From NCBI GenBank assembly GCA_002803225.1, contig NXFV01000803.1:1-42149 (forward strand): 42,149 nt of DNA. The letters are read 5' to 3'. Below, one piece after another: positions 1 to 9,974 of this stretch. The position numbers were made by a program, and so were the translations under genes. How positions within the stretch are numbered: position 1 is the stretch's first letter; every line of letters begins with the position of its first letter. Origin of the DNA: Gamarada debralockiae. Its lineage: Eukaryota > Ascomycota > Leotiomycetes > Helotiales > Hyphodiscaceae. The notes under the pieces were generated by a model that worked only from the letters and a program-made list of their open reading frames with translations, was not told the DNA's origin and made no database searches.

Positions 1-59
1 CGAATCCAAAGACGAATGGATTCCTATCGGAGTGATTTGCCTGCTTGTGGCGGCATCTG

Positions 60-900
60 TACCGCTGTAGTACTTTGTTCTTCAGTCTGCGACTATATTT
101 CGCGATTTGATCGCCTTTGCCAGCTCTTTTGATTACCAGTGCTTGGATTCCGGATTTTCCTGCAGATGAACTCGTGTATCTCACGAATAAGGATATGATC
201 GCAGTCAATCAGGATCCGCTAGTACTGTAAGCAACTCTTGTCAGCTAAGACGGCACTTAGGATGTGTTAACTAAGAACTTGGTAAATGGAGACCGACTTC
301 TCGCTGTGATCAACCGTGGCAAATTCACAGCAAGCTATAGTTTCTCGTTCGAAAGAATCGGGCTCCCATATCTTCCTACTATCCAGGTTAAAGATCTGCG
401 GACGGCTACAATCGAGCTCTGCTTCGAAGTAAGTGACTGCACCAAATATGCCTTCTCACGGTACTGCGGACTTCCGAATTTCAGTACTTGGCGGTCCATG
501 CGATATCATACCCACGGGAATAGTATTCAACACGTACTCTTTGACTGTCCTGACGGCAACTTCAGACGGCATCAGCTGGACTAATTCCACTGCCGTTGAT
601 GGTCAAGTCTGGCAGACCAGAGAGGATGGTACGATTAGGAGCCTTTTCGATTCCTCGGAGTGCCTTGTGGATATGGGCAAAGCAAAGCTGCAATGTCTTC
701 GTGCACGGGAAGGATGAATCAGGAGTGGGAATACCTGTATACTAGGAATGTAGAGTCGGAACTCGAAGCTGTGTCTGACTGAGGCGGCGATGAGGGTATC
801 ATAACTGCTTCATGTTTGTTCAAGGACGACACTCAAGTGTTTGGCCTACCAAGTGGAGTAAAAGCCATAGGGGGGCTAGATTTTCCATTTGGTCCATTGA
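60..900 (+). pseudogene. GH27 alpha-galactosidase with CBM13 lectin domain, C-terminal remnant
   Basis: Broken copy of a secreted fungal alpha-galactosidase, which removes terminal alpha-galactose from galactomannans and raffinose sugars. From about 123 the frame reads LTNKDMIAVNQDPL, the conserved GH27 segment after the catalytic barrel, and then stops. After a shift, 264-430 reads NLVNGDRLLAVINRG and the beta-sandwich domain. From about 433 a third frame reads MPSHGTADFRIS, GPCDIIPTGIVFNTYSLT and DGQVWQTREDGTIRSL, a ricin-type CBM13 lectin domain with its QxW motif, as in AglA-type enzymes. Just upstream a likely FAIW segment reads FAI-stop (TGG to TGA). At least three frame changes and several stops rule out a working enzyme. 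The N-terminal half would lie to the left of the window. Family assignment rests on remembered motifs, not on a search. Confidence 0.75.
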
Positions 901-1148
901 AGTGCTCAGAGTCACTGCATCGCGTTGCTATTTCCCTAAATCTCGCCAAGGCATCTTTAGCTATCGTCTAGAGGTCAAACTTTTCACCGACTAGCTTTTC
1001 TGTAAAGCACTGGGTCTAGCTTACACACTGAGGTAATCGTGAGACACAATAAGATAGATTGCAAGCTATTAGCCAGTGAGTTCCCGGTAAGGGGTTACAG
1101 AGACTGATCGCTGGAGAGTTGTATCTCCAGCGGTCATTGAGGGGTTTA

Positions 1149-1598
1149 CAGTAAAACCTGGCTATAAGCATATTGGATATAAGCATATCCTGACCACTAA
1201 GCATATTGTTGCCGGTCTCATCGATTTTATATAGGTATATAAGCATAACCTCTTAACTTAGCATATGCCTATGATTTCGAGGTCCCGATTCTATAATGCT
1301 ACTTATTTTCTCCCTTTAATATGCTTACAAGGGTAAGGTTTAATCGATGCGGGGTGCCGAAAGGTGCTATATTAGTCGAAATTAGGGCAAAATCCAACCT
1401 TTTAACTAGCCTATGTATAAGACAATAAGTACAAGACTATCTGAGGGCATAATTGGGAGCATTTTAGCCCTCTAGAGCGAGATCGTTGCTTGAGATCTGC
1501 AATATAACTATATCACGTGCACCTCAACATAAGCATATCCTGGCATATAAGCATATAACTCTCGTCCCGGAGGGTATGCTTATAGCCAGGTTTTACTG
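1149..1598. mobile_element. 450 bp MITE-like element with pogo/Tc1-type ends
   Basis: Perfect 24 bp terminal inverted repeats at 1149-1172 (starting CAGTAAAACCTGGCTATAAG) and 1575-1598, each bordered outside by the dinucleotide TA (1147-1148 and 1599-1600). TA target duplication plus a CAGT start is the pattern of pogo-like Tc1/mariner elements. There is no transposase ORF inside, so it would be non-autonomous. The interior carries at least nine copies of (A)AGCATA in both orientations, near both ends. The perfect repeats suggest a fairly recent insertion. Confidence 0.85.
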
Positions 1599-1654
1599 TA
1601 TGTACAGGATTCCAATGCCTCGGCTATTTATCATGTGATGCAATCCTACGTGAC

Positions 1655-2776
1655 CGTTCCTCACATTTTCACTCAGCTTCTACAGCTTATCTTGGTTTTC
1701 CACGCTCTTCGCCCATTCAGATAAACTATCATCCATGTCAGAACAGTCTCGTTCTTCAAATATGCACCAATCTATCCTTCAATCTCTGGATCCAGCGCGG
1801 CAACCAAAGTTGTCGAGCATCCTTCCTGATAGCTCTTCTCGGGATCACGTTTGAATTTGTGACCCATAGCTTTCTCTTGTTCTGCAGCACGAGAAAGTCC
1901 GTCTTGAAGTAGATCATTGGAAGTTCTTATATGGGTCTGGAGTCCAGATGCGATAGCTGAGTGTCGTGTCAGTTCCATAGCATAATAAGGGAAATAGTAA
2001 TGACTTACAGCCAGGATGTAACGAATACGAGAAGCCACCGTATTTCTCTAGTCTCCTCGCAAGTGCGCCAGCAAATAGGATATTCGCAGTTTTTTCTTGC
2101 CCATATTCCTCCCATGGATTATATGCTTTGCCATCCTGCTCATTCATTCGTCATTAGCAAGTGTTCTCCCCTTTCCTGAATAAATCGAAACGTCCTCAAA
2201 ATTCCAATCCTCCAACCTCAGCCACTAAACCCAAAACGCATTACTACTCACATTAACCACCCTCCCCACTCCTCAAATTTCTCTCCATCAACAAATACGT
2301 CAGCAGAAAGTACCCCATGTGATTCGTCGCGAACTGCATCCCAATCCCACCCTCGCTTTTTCATTGAGGACAAGCCATGATCGCCGCATTATTAATGACA
2401 ATATCAATCTTATCTGCCAGGGTGTTGATTTCAGCAGCCGCTCTACGCACTGAGGCTTGCGATGACAGATCGAGTGGCACGATGTCGACACGGATTGAGG
2501 GATTCTTGGTTTGGATTTCGGAGATCAAGGGTTGGATTTTGGAGTGGGAGCGCCCAGCGAAGGTGAATGTTGAGGGGGAGCCCGCTGCGAGAGAGAGAGC
2601 TGCTTCGGCACCGATGCCGCCGGGGGGAGGGGCCAATGATCAGGACTTAATGGGTGTCAATTGAGGTTCGAGTGGGAGGGGTGTGAGGGGTGAGATGTAC
2701 TGGTTTTGCCTTTGACTCTTTCTTTGAAGGCTGAGATGACTTCATTGCCTGTGCTGTTGAATCCCCAACGCGGCAT
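1655..2776 (-). pseudogene. Short-chain dehydrogenase/reductase (SDR) pseudogene
   Basis: Minus-strand remnant of a roughly 330-residue NAD(P)-dependent SDR of the WW-oxidoreductase/retinol-dehydrogenase-like kind. Likely start is the ATG at 2776 (MPRWGFNSTGNEVISAF). In order one reads the cofactor loop (PPPGGIGAEAALSLAAGSPS, displaced one base by a C run), AGRSHSKIQPLI, DIVINNAAIMACP, MQFATNHMGYFLLTYLLMER, VVNVSSNAFW, the catalytic YGQEKTANILFAGAL (YxxxK intact) and SLHPG. A good intron (GTAAGT...CTCAG, about 1970-2024) joins SLHPG to SIASGLQTHIRTS. Breaks: a stop after ACPQ, frameshifts near 2640, 2310 and 1740, a stop after DPEIEG, and LWKLSEN reading L-stop-KLSEN (TGG to TAG). The splice signals survive, so this was once an ordinary gene. 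Confidence 0.85.
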
Positions 2777-2818
2777 TTCGATTCTCGTTTCGGAATTTAT
2801 TTTTATTTTTATTTTGGT

Positions 2819-2830
2819 GGGGGGGGGGGG
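2819..2830. repeat. 12-base poly-G tract
   Basis: Uninterrupted run of 12 G just upstream of the SDR pseudogene start, preceded by T-rich ATTTTTATTTT repeats. A mononucleotide microsatellite, prone to slippage and to sequencing error. Confidence 0.85.
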
Positions 2831-2898
2831 CCGCTTTGCTCGAATTGAGAGAGTGTCTGGAATTGACTTTGTCTGGCTGAGGTTCTTCAATTTCTAGA

Positions 2899-2963
2899 GT
2901 TGAGTTTCTGAGTTGAGTTTCTGAGTTGAGTTTCTGAGTTGAGTTTCTGAGTTGAGTTTCTGA
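2899..2963. repeat. 13-bp tandem repeat, five perfect copies
   Basis: Unit GTTGAGTTTCTGA repeated exactly five times with no mismatch. It lies in the AT-rich stretch upstream of the SDR pseudogene and outside any supported gene. The perfection implies recent slippage. Confidence 0.95.
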
Positions 2964-3355
2964 TGGGGTTAAATGTGGCTCGAAATCTCAAGCTTATTGT
3001 TTGCAAATGTTCAGCGGCGTGTAAATGTGGCGTTGTCTCTACTTTTAAATCTTTCTCGCTTCCTAGTAGTGGCGGCTGTCGAGGCAGATGGATGCGGGTA
3101 GGCAGGCGGCCGCGCCATCGGATTTGCCCCAAACTCCGCCCTAGCTGTTAGAATAACCGAATTCATAGTTGCAAGCGCAAAGACGTAATTTTATGTATAT
3201 CTTTATCATTGCCATTATAAATACGAAGGGCATCATGGTTTGCATTCAATCTGTGTTTTTACAAGTTCCCCATCCCCCCTCTTACCTAGCAGCCTGGACT
3301 CGCTTACGAACGTAAAGCGAATGTACCCCTATTCAACGTCCAAGATGACGCATTT
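2964..3355. other. Intergenic stretch, no feature seen
   Basis: Lies between the SDR pseudogene 5' side and the transporter 3' end. Short ORFs here show no family resemblance. The part next to 3356 should hold the transporter's 3' UTR, but no clear signal could be picked. Confidence 0.5.
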
Positions 3356-5499
3356 CTATGTTTCCCAAGGAAGGTGGCTGGATGCAAGTGGAACGTCGGA
3401 TGCAAAAGCCCCAGACATTTGTGCTCCAGATGCTTGAACCTTAGGTGCTTGAGCTACCAGTACCTGAGCACTGGGCGCTTGTGCACTTGCTGGCTGATTC
3501 CCATTAGTCACTTGCACGCCATTTTGGCCATTGGCTGCTGCCCCATTGACAGTTTTCGCGGCCCCATCTTTATTCGTTCGAGGATTTGGTGCAATATCTT
3601 CGAGCGGTTTATTTTTCAGTCTCCTTAGATAATGACCTCTTCTTAGATAATGGCCTATAGTCGCGGCTTCAGCATCTCTTCTCGTCTCATCCCCTTTTTG
3701 TACCTCGGGAAGGAATATCGAGAGTAATGCTGCTAAAAGCGTCAAAGGAATGAAAGCGACAAGCCGTTTTCCGAGAGGCATTGCGTGGTTACCTGTCGGT
3801 GATCCAATTATAGCACGAATACAAATGGCGCCGACCTTCCCAGATGCAGCAGCGAACCCGTAAAAGGTGCCACGATAGACCGTCGGAAATATTTCAGCTG
3901 CAAGAACGAAGATCAAGGTATTGGGGCCTAGATTGAAGACAAATTGCAGAATAGCGTAGAAGACGCTCGTCACTAGGTGGCTTTTGTTTGCATCATTGAG
4001 TGCTATGAGTGTTCCTCCGCAAACACCAAAAAGCACACTGAGAAAGGAAAAGGTGGCAACCAGAAGAGACCTTCTGTGGAAATGGTTGATGAGTAAGATC
4101 GCAGTAATGCTTCCAATTATCCCTGCGACTGACACGATCAAAATATATCTGAGGGAATCTTCATCCAGCATGTGGTCGATCGTTTCGTTATTCTCCCAAA
4201 AGTCTGTGTCCCATAATATTGCATCGCTACACGGACTCGGTACTGATCGTTTGAACGACGAGCTGTTTGTCGCGGGGTTGTATGCCAGAGTCGATAGAGT
4301 GCTGGGGCTGTCCAGTGATAGCCCATACCAAGCCACGTCGAGGAGTGCCCATAGTATGGAGATAATGAGCAGGTGTCTCCCGGCTTTCTCAGGCCCATTC
4401 AGATAGCTCCATGCACCTCGAAACCAGTGGTCGTTTTTGTCTTCCGAGTTTTCCTGCGTTGGCCCGGAGCCAACCGAACCTGACTCGGTATGAGCGGGAT
4501 CGGGTTTTCTGGTTCGACTATAGACTTTAAAAGCGTGTTTGACTGCTTTCCGCAAGTCTTCCATGATATCCACGTAATATCTAGGGGTCTCAGGGATCGT
4601 AAGTCGGAGAAGTATGGCGATTGCCGCAGGAATCATCCCAACCCCAATGATCAATCTCCACGTTTGGTCAACAGCGAGTTGTGAGTTGGACGCCACGTTA
4701 AAGTCTCGAATCGCGCCTAGAGTCGTTGCAAAAGCTAGGAGGCGACCCAAAGCCTGCATTGCGAAGACTGCGGCCAGCATTGTGCCCCTCGACTCAGTCG
4801 ATGCCCACTCCGCCGCGATGACAGCGGAGAGTGGGTACTGAACTTATTGTCAGTTAGGATCTTGACAAACAGGGCTTGGTACTCACCTCCGCACCGATAC
4901 CGAATCCCAATGCAAAGCGCCACCAAGAGATCCAAGCGTAAATGTTCATAGAGTAGTCATAGCTTCCGTCCGAGTTCTGAGCCATATATCCTTCCGATGC
5001 CTGCACGGCTCCCATTGTGCCAATCAGGAGGATGGCCAATTCCTGTCCATAGAGCTTCTTGCGACCTGCACGATCTGCTAGATGGCCCATCGATATCATC
5101 CCTACCACAGCGCCAATAAGCGTTAGAAGATCAATCACCTCGCCGGCTTCGCCACTCAGGCGACCGCAAGGCGGATATACATAGTACAACGATGGCATTA
5201 TAGCATTCGTGGAAAACAAGCTATAAGAAGAGGCTAGAAATCCAGACGCCGCCACAAAGAAGATCTTGAATTTGAAGCCATTATCGTCCACAATCCTCAA
5301 GATCTGTTTTTCTCTCTCACTGCTATCCTAGTATGTACTTAGCACTCTCATATGTCACCAGGGACGATTCCAATCGTTCGGCCTAACTTACATAGTCAAT
5401 CTGCAAATACCGGACTTCGGGATGATAGTCGGTCCATTTCCAAAACTGCCACCAACATCTTGGTTGGGTGGTGGATTGTGCTCTAGGGTCATCGGCCAT
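3356..5499 (-). CDS. MFS transporter of the phosphate/glycerophosphodiester (PHO84/GIT1) family
   Basis: Proton-coupled permease predicted in the plasma membrane. Model: exons 5499-5392, 5327-4887 and 4837-3356, introns of 64 bp (GTAAGT..CTAG) and 49 bp (GTGAGT..CAG), both keeping phase, giving 676 residues. Start ATG at 5499 (MADDPRAQ). Seen: cytosolic lead-in, TM1 at FFVAASGFLASSY, MFS motif A as GHLADRAGRKKLYG (near residue 120), GIGAEYPLSAVIAAEWASTE (near 181), RLTIPETPRYY (near 266), then a charged central loop and six more membrane segments. The GAEYPLS form, where PHO84 has GGDYPLS, is the version I associate with GIT1-like fungal permeases, so glycerophosphoinositol or a related phosphodiester is as likely a substrate as phosphate. 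The last 75 residues are a low-complexity Ala/Gln/Asn tail, and GHYLRR is duplicated by an 18 bp repeat. No break seen. Confidence 0.9.
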
Positions 5500-6126
5500 T
5501 GCGTTTGAGCTCGCTTTGTTGCTCTGAGGGGTAAATGAGAAGGAGCCGATCTGTGTTCTTCTCGCTCAAGTACGTGCACATATGATTGAATACAATATGT
5601 AGGAAGCATGAATGTGTGATAACCACGCCTAGAGTCACCGAGAGACTCGCCCCTATATGTTTCAGGATCGTGCGTTTGCCTGCTCAGTACACCGGACACA
5701 GCCTCATGATTCCGATTGGGGGGGCTTTCTTCTGCGCCCGGTGGCTGGAATGCGGGCATTCTCATTTGCGGTAATATTTCAGCTGCACACCCAAACAAAA
5801 CATGAGCCAATCTGACGTTGCGACGGCAACGAATCAAAAGGTTCACCTCGTATCAAAGGCGAAGATCAGATGATTTGGTTTGGGATTATTGTTCGAAACG
5901 TCAGGCTTGGAGCTGCAATGTGGTTGCACGAACGCGCATTCACAGCCTGCTCTGAAAGCTGAGCCAACATGGAACAACCATAATCTCCATTACCGCCGTT
6001 AGCATTTTTTGAAGACTCATCCATGCCGCCGATAAATCCGGATGAGTTCGGCGGCATCTTAGCGATTAACAGTTGCATCAGAAGCATTGCGACGAAAACG
6101 CCGGACCTCAACCCTGAAAAGATACC
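5500..6126. promoter_or_regulatory. Divergent intergenic region between transporter and STAND-like gene
   Basis: The 627 bp between two outward-facing start codons must hold both promoters. Short ORFs here (for example 5586-5774) have no recognisable content. I could not pick a convincing TATA box or factor site. Confidence 0.5.
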
Positions 6127-8006
6127 ATGGATCCAGGCACGATCATCGGAGTCGTTTCACTGATCTGGCAAGTACTGGGGGCCGTCGATAAAGCCATCAC
6201 TCTTTTTGGCACAATTGAAAATGCTCCAAGCGAATTGCGAGACTTCAAGGATACCGTCTCACGACTGCAGCAACATTTAATTGCGTTCCAAGCAATTTTT
6301 GAGGCCACCAAAACCATCCCTATTGACGAAGCTGGCTTAAAAAAGATAGAGGAGACGATAATTCTATGCAAACATCTCCTTGTTGACGAGAGGGCTACAC
6401 AACAAAGTAGAGGTATCATCAGCACCGTTCTACGTGCTACCTGGACAGCCAAGAAGAGTAAAAAGATTAAAGACTACAACGACAGGATTAATGCCCACTA
6501 TCAGCGAATCATAAACCCGTCCTTGTTGATCTTAATACCATCCATGCTGAGCTCAATAAGGTTGTTACAACCTATCTTGGTTCTTATGTACGGCCGGCTG
6601 ACTTGTCAAATAGAGAGAGGGGGGTTCCCACTCAAACAGAAGTCGAAGTACAAGCGCCAACTCCCGAGTCTCCTGAGCTCAGCACGAACGTTTCAGTCAT
6701 TTCAAGCGAGGAGATAGAGCATCTTTCTCAAGGCCTCCATGCGTTAGAAGCCAGTCAGGGCATAGAAGAAACTCAACAGCTCCTCATTGGCCTCCAACAA
6801 ACTCTGCAGCAAATATGGGAGGGATTAGGGGTGCAAATCAGCCATATTTTAAAAAATGCTGGTTTAATAGGTAAGAACTGTCCCTTCTGCTCTCTCTGAC
6901 TTGTACTAACAGGATCATTTAAGTTCAAGAAACTCACCACGGTCGGCGACTATCATTATCGTATGAGTGGGCGCCAACGACCTTGTGCGGCTACGTCTTG
7001 CCTTGAGTATATAGAAAGTCCTTCAAAATGGTTTCTGACCTGATAGCAGGGTAATGAATAATGTTCCCGAGCAACACCACGAGTTGGAACTAGAACGCGT
7101 GCATATTATGGCGAGGACCGACAAATCTCGAATTCTCCAATATCAGAATAAAGATGCATCAGTGCATCTCACCCATATTGGTATATGACAAATTTCTGAT
7201 AAAATGAAAATGTCAGTATTAACTTATCTACAGTCAGAAAGGGATCTATCCCATTCACGCGAGAAATACATCCGACAGAAGTGTTCTTTCTTCAACAACA
7301 TATCGTAACAGTTGTCGATAGCCAAGGTCATTACATATACGACCTTAGCCCACGGTACAAGTTCAACGACACAGAAGCGTGTAAGAAGTTTCTCTTCACA
7401 TTTCGAGAAAGAGAGGTCCTTAATGCATTCGAAGCTATCGAAATTGCAAATTATGGCACAATCATATCTCGGCGACAGATCATTCAATTCTGGAGGAGAA
7501 AGGAATCGGACGGGAGAAAAGTTGTGACCATGACTTTTCTGGAGAGTTCGCCAGGTGATGGTCGAACCCTCAGGGAGCGTAACCTCAAATACTTCGAACG
7601 GTGCCCTAAGTATGCCGTCCCTTGGCTTACGAAATATAAACCAACTAAGACGTTGGACTTGTTCTTTCTTGATACGAACAAGAGCCTGCGCATCAAGCTG
7701 GAAACTAGAGAAGGTTCGTGGCCCCGCTCCTTTCATCATCTTGCTCAAGAGATAACGATTCGATCAGATGCCACAAAATTCAAGGATTACTGGGAGTCGA
7801 TTCACCCTTCAAACCCGCCAGGTCCTAACTGCCAGGACCTTGCCTTGGCATCATCTTCAACAACACCAGAACCAACCCCGTCGTTGAGAGCAGGGACGCA
7901 GCCAAGTGGTTCTAGTGATTTCAGTCTGGATGCAGAACCTGAAACACCCACAGACGACTATTTGGGTCCTGGTTTTACTGCAGGGGAAGGTCCGAAGTTT
8001 GGGTAG
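6127..8006 (+). CDS. Multi-intron gene with STAND-like helical N-terminus, one frameshift, function unknown
   Basis: Start ATG at 6127 in a good context (ACCATGG). The protein opens MDPGTIIGVVSLIWQVLGAV followed by amphipathic helices, the style of fungal N-terminal domains found on STAND/NLR and prion-linked proteins (Helo-like or SesA-like; family not proven). Exons end at 6870, 7006 and 7180 and resume at 6913, 7047 and 7234. Introns are 42, 40 and 53 bp (GTAAGA..AACAG, GTATAT..GATAG, GTATAT..TACAG), and all three junctions keep phase, giving LIG-SFKFKKLTTVGDYHYR, SCLD-RVMNNVPEQHHELE and HLTHI-VRKGSIPFTREIHP. The only break is a one-base-type frameshift between 6492 and 6531. With it bridged, the product is about 581 residues. 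The C-terminal half (7234-8006) is a basic globular region, including FWRRKESDGRKVVTMTF, that I do not recognise, followed by a Ser/Pro/Thr-rich tail. No NACHT or NB-ARC ATPase is encoded next to it. Confidence 0.7.
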
Positions 8007-9829
8007 CAAAATTGGCACGAAGATGGCTTCATTTTAATAGTTGTCTGCGACGAAATTTTAACCACCTTCGCTTCTAACACGGCTAAGCTGCATTGCCGCT
8101 TTGCGGAGGCGCTAATCACCCTCTACTCAGGATATTCAGTCACACTCCTGATTTCCCTCGCAGTGACCAGTCATGCTTTACTTATCTTTCGGTTCTGTTT
8201 TCAAAGATTGTCAACTCTAAACGACTATATTCAGGGAGACCAAGTGTAACAAGAGCCTAGCTCCTGAAGGTACATGGGCGATTCCATGGGCGATTTCATA
8301 TAGGCGATTTCATATGAAATCAGGTGATATTCGTTGGAACTGCCGCAATTACTTGAGCCAAGCTCAACATCCGTACCGGTGTAGTACTCTATTCTCGAGT
8401 CTGCCAGAGGTGACCTCAAAGCGCTCTGCTAAAATCGCAGATTGCCGGAATTGTCTTTTAGCTTTGCACTAGGTACCTATATCATGCAGAAACAAGCTCA
8501 TCATTTTGGAAGGCACCCCACACTCAAAGTCCTAAACCTTCACTCACAAGCAGACAGAATTCAAACGATTGACTGTGAGCGTCTCACTCTATCATGAAAT
8601 TAGCTACCACTGAAGACTACTAATTCAGATGGCATACCACAGCTTTACCTGGATCGCATAACCAAGCCTTTCCACAGATCCTATCCACGTCTTTTGTTGC
8701 ACTCCTTTGACATGAACGTAACTCCCTCCCAGAGGACACTCCCAGATGTCAAGCGGGCTTAGCAGCATAGATCTCACTCACAAGACAAGCAACTATTGAG
8801 TTGCTCCTGGCATTGAAGCAGAACATCCAGGCGGTACCCAACTCGTTATCAAAGTCACGAAGATTGAACGGGGGGCGCACCGAGATTCTTCACTCAATTG
8901 TGGGCTTTCACCCAGTTGTGGTCCTTCACCGAAGCACCTCGGAGTTCTTTGAGTTGCCCTTGAATCAAACTAAATTCGCAAATAGAGGGTTCGCAAGAGC
9001 GATTCTACCTCCGATGGAATTCGTAGCCAGCCTGAACACCAGCACAAGAATAGTAGAATTTTGGGGGCAAGGCTGGGAGTAACACGTGTCTGCTTTTATT
9101 ACGATACTAGACACTGATCGTTCAGATACAATGGGCAGTCTGGATTGCCAGACAATCATTTCAATTTCGCAGAAATTCTCTCCAAGTCTGAATTAATTGC
9201 TCTATTTGAAAGAATAACCCAACCAGTTTTGCTCCAATAATTCCCTGCCACACTTGGTGAAGTGAATGCGTTGAAGTTTCTCAAAAAGTTGCAACCTTCT
9301 GCATTGCCGTGGGCAATGGAGCAAAATTGAACAAAATACTGTGCGGGAAGAAGGGGTATTTCGTGGGAATCGAAACTGACGTTTTTCCAATAGAGTTACG
9401 GGTAGTGGAGCAGGACCTTCCCCAAACCCAATCAAAAACGGAAGCGAGGTTGATCTGCAGTTCCGGAGTGTGGGGTTGACCCCACTCGGATAGCGAGACT
9501 GTCCGCCGGATGCTTAAAAAACTCCGAAGAAGGCAACTTTTTTGGGCACCATCAAAGTGAAGGAATGGCCAGGACGAGCCACGAAGCATACATCCAATCC
9601 ACCAGGGCCGGCTCCATCTTCCACCCCTTTACCTCCACAACTTTCCTCCAATCCTTCAATGCGCTTGAACTGCCGTGTTCTCTTCTTGACTCGAATTGCT
9701 TTGCGAGAATAAGCCATTAAGCTACCCCCGCTTGAAGCCTTGAAGCGGGGACCAGATGCTACGGTAGATGCTACGGTAGATACCATCTTCATTTTGTCCG
9801 AGCCTAACCCCAGCTAAGCTTGAACAGAG
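8007..9829. other. Long intergenic stretch with weak repeats, no supported gene
   Basis: Several ORFs of 60-100 codons (8801-9082 plus, 9281-9589 minus, 9514-9792 minus) show no family motif or convincing splice structure. Within it, GGCGATTTCATAT occurs twice in tandem (8289-8301, 8303-8315), and ATCAGGTGATATTCG at 8319-8333 recurs exactly at 32171-32185. A 12 bp unit (GATGCTACGGTA) is doubled near 9757-9780. Confidence 0.5.
8289..8380. repeat. Dispersed repeat shared with 32090-32230
   Basis: ATCAGGTGATATTCG (8319-8333) is identical to 32171-32185. The following bases (GGAACTGCCGCAATTACTTGA) resemble 32097-32117. Probably a fragment of an old interspersed repeat. No ends could be defined. 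Confidence 0.4.
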
Positions 9830-9974
9830 AAAATCATTCCATTCATATCCAGTACATCATCTTCCGCTTCACTCACTTCCCACAATTCATCTATACTCTC
9901 TTACTACTATTTTCAAATCCTCTATCTTCTTCAATCACCCTCATCTGTTGTAGACCCTGTCAAATAAGCTGACC
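9830..9974 (+). promoter_or_regulatory. Pyrimidine-rich leader of the P450 gene
   Basis: The 145 bp before the P450 start are strongly C/T-rich on the coding strand (many CTTC, CTC and TTC runs), as is usual for core promoters and 5' leaders of expressed filamentous-fungal genes. No TATA box is obvious. Confidence 0.4.

Noticed and set aside
7224..7748. Minus-strand ORF of 174 residues
   Set aside because: It lies opposite the spliced STAND-like gene, whose three phase-keeping introns make the plus strand the coding one.
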